Origin: Arsenophonus sp031446125
GTDB lineage: Bacteria > Pseudomonadota > Gammaproteobacteria > Enterobacterales > Enterobacteriaceae
Direction of reading: 5' to 3'
NCBI GenBank assembly: GCA_031446125.1
Contig: CP132908.1
Span: forward strand, 1-20,711
Length of the DNA: 20,711 nt
In this document: in pieces, positions 16,712 through 20,711 of the stretch
How the letters are laid out: each line of letters begins with the position of its first letter
Position numbering within the stretch: position 1 is the stretch's first letter
Notes under the pieces: model-generated
Database searches by the model: none
Seen by the model: the letters and a program-made list of their open reading frames with translations, nothing else
What the model was told of the DNA's origin: nothing
Position numbers and translations under genes: made by a program

Positions 16712-18188
16712 AACTTATTGTTTAAACTCCATTTAATAAATAACATTATTTTAAACACTTTTTATTAATATCTAAACAAAAAAATCAATTTTATTTTTAT
16801 TATTTAATATTTAATTAATATATTTTATATATTATAATTAATTTTTTCTTTAAAAAAAGATTATATAATTTTAAAATAAGTTGTATTTAATTTTAATTAT
16901 TATTTAATAAAAATTAAAATTTTTTATATATTTATATATTTTTAATTTACTAAAATAATTAAATTTTTAAATTAAAAAATAACAAAAAACAATCAATATT
17001 TTTTTCTTTTTTATAACTTAATTATTTTATTTAAATTTTATATAATAATAATTTTTATAACTAAATTATCATTAAATAATAATTAATTTTATTATTAATA
17101 TCAAGAATAAATATATTTTAAAAATTTCAAAATATATATTTTTTATAAAAATATATATTAAATAAATTATTATAAATTCTACAATTAAAAATATTTATAG
17201 TAACATTTTTTATATTTATATATTATTTAATAATTATTATTAATACGATAATTATTTATATTTTTTTAACTCTTTTAAAAAAAATATTTTAATATATAAT
17301 AAATATTAAACATTAATATCTTATAATTTAAATATAAATAATTTATTATACATATTTACATAAATACAGTAAAACATAATGAATCTAATATTAGTTATAT
17401 TTTTTTATTAAATAAATTTATATATAAAATTATTTTAATACTTATATTTGTTTATCAAAAAAGAATAAAAATTAATTTTTTATATCAATATTTTAATATT
17501 TAAATCAATAATTTATATTATAAAAAATAAATTTTATGATAACAAAACATAAAATCTCTTATAATAATATGTTTCAATTTATTTATGTGTATTATAATAT
17601 TTTAAAAATCAACAAATATATATTTTAAAAAATAAAAAATTATTTTTTTAATAAAATTACCATATTTAATTAAAAATTAAAAATTAAAAAACTTGTAATT
17701 ATTTTATAGAAAATATTATAATTTTAAACAGATAAAAATCTGTCATATAAAATAGATTCACAAGATAAATTATTAACATATAAAAAGTTTTTTATTTTTT
17801 ATGAAATATAAAAAATAAAAGAAGATTTTATGAAAAATTGCTAACAAAAAATAATCAATCTATGCAATTTTTTTAAAAAATAAATGATAAAAAAAAAGAT
17901 ATTTTCTGCACTATGAATATATTATTTATATTATAAAAAATATAAACATAGTAATACTGAAGCTATAAGACATTTAAACTAAAAAATTACATGAATAAAA
18001 TTTTGTATAAAAATTACAAAATATTATTCAATTAATTATATTTTTTGATATTTATCATAAAAATATATACAAAATTATAATTTAAATTTACTTTTAAAAT
18101 ATGTTTTATAACATTTAAAATTAAATCACGATCTGTACACTGTATGCCATATACAATGTAAAATACAATAATAAATTATGAGCGTAAA
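16712..18188. other. 1.48-kb gene-free AT-rich spacer
   Basis: The longest spacer. No coding region was found on either strand, and much of 16.74-17.6 kb is almost pure A/T, the look of a fully eroded gene region. Three inverted repeats crowd 17728-17872 (separate entry). The last 70 bp are less AT-rich and include the dyad TGTAT-gccat-ATACA (18141-18155) just upstream of lpxP, a possible operator or promoter part. Confidence 0.6.
17728..17872. other. Cluster of three hairpins upstream of lpxP
   Basis: ACAGAT-aaaa-ATCTGT (17728-17743) is a 6-bp stem with two G:C pairs. TTTTATTTTTTAT (17790-17802) and its complement (17808-17820) form a 13-bp stem with a 5-nt loop. AAAAATTGC (17833-17841) and GCAATTTTT (17864-17872) form a 9-bp stem ending in a T run on the plus strand. 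Together they could end a transcript or mark a lost structured RNA, but the all-A/T stem alone would not be surprising here. Confidence 0.25.
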
Positions 18189-19109
18189 ATGCATGAAAAA
18201 ATAAAATTCTCATTATTTTTACTTCACCCTCGTTACTGGTTAACCTGGATGGGATTAGTAGTGCTTTTTTTCTTGGTTCAACTCCCCTATCCAATACTAA
18301 TTAAAGTTGGTTTTACTATTGGTAAATTATCTAAATTTTTTTTAAAACGTAGAGAGAAAATTACTCGTCGTAATATAGAATTATGTTTTCCATTTATGTC
18401 ATTAGAAAAAAAGAAAAAATTAGTCAAAGATACATTTTCTTCATTAGGGATGGCACTAGTTGAAACCGGGATAGCATGGTTTTGGTCTGATAACCGTATA
18501 AAAACACTATTTTCTGTTAAAGGCATTTCTAATCTACAAAAAGCAATTTCTCAAAATAAAGGCGTAATGGTTATTGGTGTCCATTTCATGTCACTTGAAT
18601 TAGGTGGTAGAATTACAGGTTTATGTCAGCCAATGATGGCTATGTATCGTCCACATAACAATAGTGTAATAGAATGGATTCAAACAAAATGTCGGATGCG
18701 CTCTAACAAAGCCATGATTAAAAAAAAACATTTAAGAATTATGATAAAAGCATTAAAAAATGGTGAAATTGTTTGGTTTGCTCCAGATCAAGATTATGGC
18801 CCTAATGGCAGTGTATTTGCTCCATTGTTTGGAGTTAAACAAGCTGCAACAACAAATGGTACATTTGTTGTTGCAAAATTGGCTCAACCAGTGATACTGA
18901 CAATAGTTCTTATAAGAAATAAAAAAAATGATGGATATCATTTAATTATAGGATCAGCATTAACAGATTATCCCAAAAAAGATAAAATTGCAGCAGCTAC
19001 TTATATGAACAAAATACTAGAACATGAAATATTACGAGCACCCGAACAATATCTTTGGTTACACCGTCGATTTAAAACCCGTCCAGAAGATGAAAATCCC
19101 CTTTACTAA
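18189..19109 (+). CDS. lpxP: Lipid A palmitoleoyl acyltransferase, LpxL/LpxP family
   Basis: A late acyltransferase of lipid A synthesis, acting at the inner membrane on Kdo2-lipid IVA. The 306 aa match the LpxL/LpxP family length. LLHPRYWLTWMGL at 11-23 precedes a single N-terminal membrane segment (about 20-42), and the catalytic H132-x4-E137 lies in GVHFMSLELGG. Wording favours LpxP (Ddg) over LpxL: SLGMALVETG (85-94), QPMMA.YRPHNN (147-158), MRSNKAM (170-176), VWFAPDQDYG (195-204) and the C-terminal APEQYLWLHRRFKTRP. LpxP in E. coli is cold-induced and adds palmitoleate in place of laurate. Start MHEKIKFS agrees with homologues. The out-of-frame ATG at 18178 gives only eight codons. Monocistronic. 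If LpxL is absent from the chromosome, this would be the only secondary acylation enzyme. Confidence 0.93.
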   Translation: MHEKIKFSLFLLHPRYWLTWMGLVVLFFLVQLPYPILIKVGFTIGKLSKFFLKRREKITRRNIELCFPFMSLEKKKKLVKDTFSSLGMALVETGIAWFWSDNRIKTLFSVKGISNLQKAISQNKGVMVIGVHFMSLELGGRITGLCQPMMAMYRPHNNSVIEWIQTKCRMRSNKAMIKKKHLRIMIKALKNGEIVWFAPDQDYGPNGSVFAPLFGVKQAATTNGTFVVAKLAQPVILTIVLIRNKKNDGYHLIIGSALTDYPKKDKIAAATYMNKILEHEILRAPEQYLWLHRRFKTRPEDENPLY

Positions 19110-19783
19110 TAAATCTGCATCATCAAATTTTTGTATTTTCAAAAATTAATTTATAAAAAAATAGTTTATAAAATTAAAAAAATCTCTTAATAGTTATAAA
19201 AAACATAATAAATGGTATTTATTATACTTTTTAAAAAAACATGTAATAAAAAAATAAAAATATTTACTAGTATTTAGTATTTTTATTAAAAAATAGATAA
19301 ACATGATTGATATTAAAAATTAATGTTTTTCTTTGTTTAAATATTAAATTAAATATAAAAAATATTAATACAATTATAATTTATTGTAAATTAATATTTT
19401 ACTTATAAAAAATAAAATTGATTTTTTTTAATAAATTTTATTAAAATAAAAAATATCTATTTAAAATAAATAAAACTTATTTATTAATATTTTAATTGCA
19501 AGTATACAAAAATTATTTTAAATCTTAATATAAAAATATTTAAAAATATTTAATTATTTGATATTTTATTTTTAAATAATAAAAATTTTAAAATCAATAT
19601 CCTGTAATATATTAAATACTAAAATACTTTTTAAGTAAAATCAAATGAAAATTTATTTTTTTATTTTTCTAGATATTATTTTATAAAATTTTGGATATTT
19701 ATAGATTTATTAAATATCATCTTTTTTTAAAATTAATATAAAAATTGCTGTATTTTTTTTACTTAATAAACAAAAATATATAT
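19110..19783. other. Gene-free AT-rich spacer between lpxP and rep
   Basis: This 674-bp spacer separates lpxP from rep, two genes that converge on it. No gene is visible apart from a hairpin just after lpxP (19126-19147). A plus-strand frame at 19745-19966 is a composition artefact lying mostly opposite rep. Confidence 0.6.
19126..19147 (+). terminator. Candidate terminator after lpxP
   Basis: AATTTTTG (19126-19133) and CAAAAATT (19140-19147) make an 8-bp stem with a 6-nt loop, 16 bp after the lpxP stop. The stem has only one G:C pair and no clean T-run follows, so termination would be weak. Confidence 0.35.
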
Positions 19784-20545
19784 CTAATAATTATCATATT
19801 CATAACTAATTCTAACTTTTACAACTCTTCGTTTTATTCGTTTGATAACTTCCATATTAATTTTTATGAATTCAGTTTTTTCTATTATTTTTTTTGCAGA
19901 TCTTTTAAAATATTGATTATTTATATTTTTATAAAATTTATAATAACCAGATTTATTCATACCTAAATCTTCTTTTAATTGTTGCAAATAAATGTCAAAA
20001 TATTGCATTTTTCCAGCACTGATTTTTTCTCTAAGGTATTGATAAATACGAATCGCATTCGTATCACTTAATCTAACTGCTGAAAGCAATATTTGTGTTG
20101 TAAAATCTTTTTCTAATCTACATATATAAGGTTCCATTTGCCTAGAAAATGCAACATCAATATAACCATTACCATCCATATAATCACAATACTCAGTTAC
20201 ATTCAACATTCGAATACCGCCTTCTAATTTTTTCCAAGGTATTAATGGTTCTCCTACTCTTGGTATGGGAGGGAGAAGTTCCTCTCTAGGAATTGCAATT
20301 ACTTGATGTTGTAATTGTTTAGCAGCTTTCTTTAATTGTTGATAAGCAGTTGATTTATCAACTCCACAAAGTTCAGAATAATCGGAAGCGTAAACACGGA
20401 ATACAGTACCTCTTTCCATTATTTTTTTTTGATCTAATCTGGCTATAGTTAAAAATAATACTCTTCTTGAACTTAAAGGCATATCTGCAAGAGTCTCATT
20501 AAGACCATTTCTGTGTCTTACTTTTGTTTTTTTACTTACTCTCAT
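19784..20545 (-). CDS. repA: Rep_3-type plasmid replication initiator
   Basis: An iteron-binding replication initiator of the Rep_3 (PF01051-like) superfamily, to which the pSC101 RepA and R6K pi proteins belong. The 253 aa are somewhat shorter than typical members. Two winged-helix regions are discernible: about 20-80 (VYASDYSELCGVDKSTAYQQ at 51-70 as the first helix-turn-helix) and about 130-215 (FSRQMEPYICRLEKDFTTQ, then IRIYQYLREK and LKEDLGMNKSGYYKF). The C-terminus is strongly basic (about 234-245), consistent with DNA binding. It reads away from the iterons at 20657-20711, the usual rep/iteron arrangement, so autoregulation at its promoter is plausible. The start ATG (20543-20545) has a poor ribosome-binding site; translation may be weak by design. 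This gene marks the window as a plasmid. Confidence 0.92.
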   Translation of the reverse strand: MRVSKKTKVRHRNGLNETLADMPLSSRRVLFLTIARLDQKKIMERGTVFRVYASDYSELCGVDKSTAYQQLKKAAKQLQHQVIAIPREELLPPIPRVGEPLIPWKKLEGGIRMLNVTEYCDYMDGNGYIDVAFSRQMEPYICRLEKDFTTQILLSAVRLSDTNAIRIYQYLREKISAGKMQYFDIYLQQLKEDLGMNKSGYYKFYKNINNQYFKRSAKKIIEKTEFIKINMEVIKRIKRRVVKVRISYEYDNY

Positions 20546-20585
20546 ATAACTAAATTTACTTATTATCTTTTAATAAAAAAATCAC

Positions 20586-20612
20586 TTTATACCAACAAAT
20601 AAATAGATTCAA
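20586..20612 (-). promoter_or_regulatory. Candidate rep promoter, extended -10 type
   Basis: On the minus strand TTGAAT (20607-20612) and TGGTATAAA (TATAAA at 20586-20591) are 15 bp apart. The TGn extension before the -10 can offset the short spacing. It lies between the iterons and the rep start, where iteron plasmids place the rep promoter. Confidence 0.35.
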
Positions 20613-20656
20613 ATTTTAAAAAAAAATATTAATAAATGTTAAAAATATGTTCATAA

Positions 20657-20711
20657 CTGAATGCTTTTCACGGGGTAGCTGAATGCTTTTCACGGGGTAG
20701 CTGAATGCTTT
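20657..20711. repeat. oriV: 22-bp tandem iterons of the plasmid origin
   Basis: Two perfect tandem 22-bp units (20657-20678, 20679-20700) and an 11-bp start of a third (20701-20711). The core is TGAATGCTTTTCACGGGG. The units are 50% G+C in a region that is otherwise almost all A/T, and the 22-bp period is two helical turns, so Rep would bind on one DNA face. The array is cut by the window end, and more copies may exist. The first bases at position 1 do not complete the third unit. Confidence 0.92.

Noticed and set aside
18140..18158. LexA-box-like sequence upstream of lpxP
   Set aside because: After CTGT the spacing to the right half-site is off by one and the final half-site does not match ACAG.
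18287..18526. Minus-strand 79-aa frame, and a similar 62-aa one at 18753-18941
   Set aside because: Both are antisense to the well-supported lpxP gene and show no recognisable motif.
19745..19966. Plus-strand 73-aa frame rich in Phe, Tyr and Ile
   Set aside because: Most of it overlaps the 3' end of rep on the other strand. Its composition simply mirrors A/T-rich DNA.

Overview
The window reads as the circular plasmid of an enterobacterial, host-restricted (probably insect) endosymbiont, linearised inside its replication origin. The base composition is extremely AT-rich, about 32% of the window (roughly 6.6 kb) is non-coding, and the recognisable proteins are closest to Enterobacterales families (PanB/C/E, YqhA, Nth, LpxP, H-NS). 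Pantothenate genes on a plasmid are known from the louse symbiont Candidatus Riesia pediculicola, so a blood-feeder symbiont is a reasonable guess. I cannot name the species from sequence alone.

Layout. (1) Origin across the two ends: at the right end a Rep_3-type initiator (19784-20545, minus) and 22-bp GC-rich iterons (20657-20711). At the left end an A36 run, AT-rich 10-bp repeats (128-165) and a perfect DnaA box (181-189). (2) 1125-2654: an H-NS-like nucleoid protein and the inner-membrane protein YqhA, each isolated in long AT-rich spacers. (3) 3553-6223: panB-panC and then panE with its own near-consensus promoter. Together they make pantothenate from 2-ketoisovalerate, provided beta-alanine comes from elsewhere (no panD here). 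(4) 7297-14680: a compact co-directional cluster of NAD-dependent sugar epimerase/dehydratase, GT4 glycosyltransferase, radical SAM/SPASM enzyme, WG-repeat/O-methyltransferase fusion, PhyH-type Fe(II)/2-oxoglutarate dioxygenase and an SHMT-like PLP enzyme, met head-to-head by a threonine-aldolase-family PLP enzyme. (5) 16076-19109: nth (endonuclease III) and lpxP (lipid A palmitoleoyl transferase) around a 1.5-kb gene-free spacer.

The pan genes look like the nutritional reason for keeping the plasmid. The 7.3-15.7 kb cluster is the surprising part: its mix of enzymes resembles a small-molecule pathway (glycosylated, methylated, hydroxylated, with a beta-hydroxy-amino-acid unit) or an unusual surface-sugar modification. 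Catalytic residues are intact in most members, so selection seems to maintain it in an otherwise eroded plasmid. No partition, toxin-antitoxin, mobilisation or transposase genes were seen.
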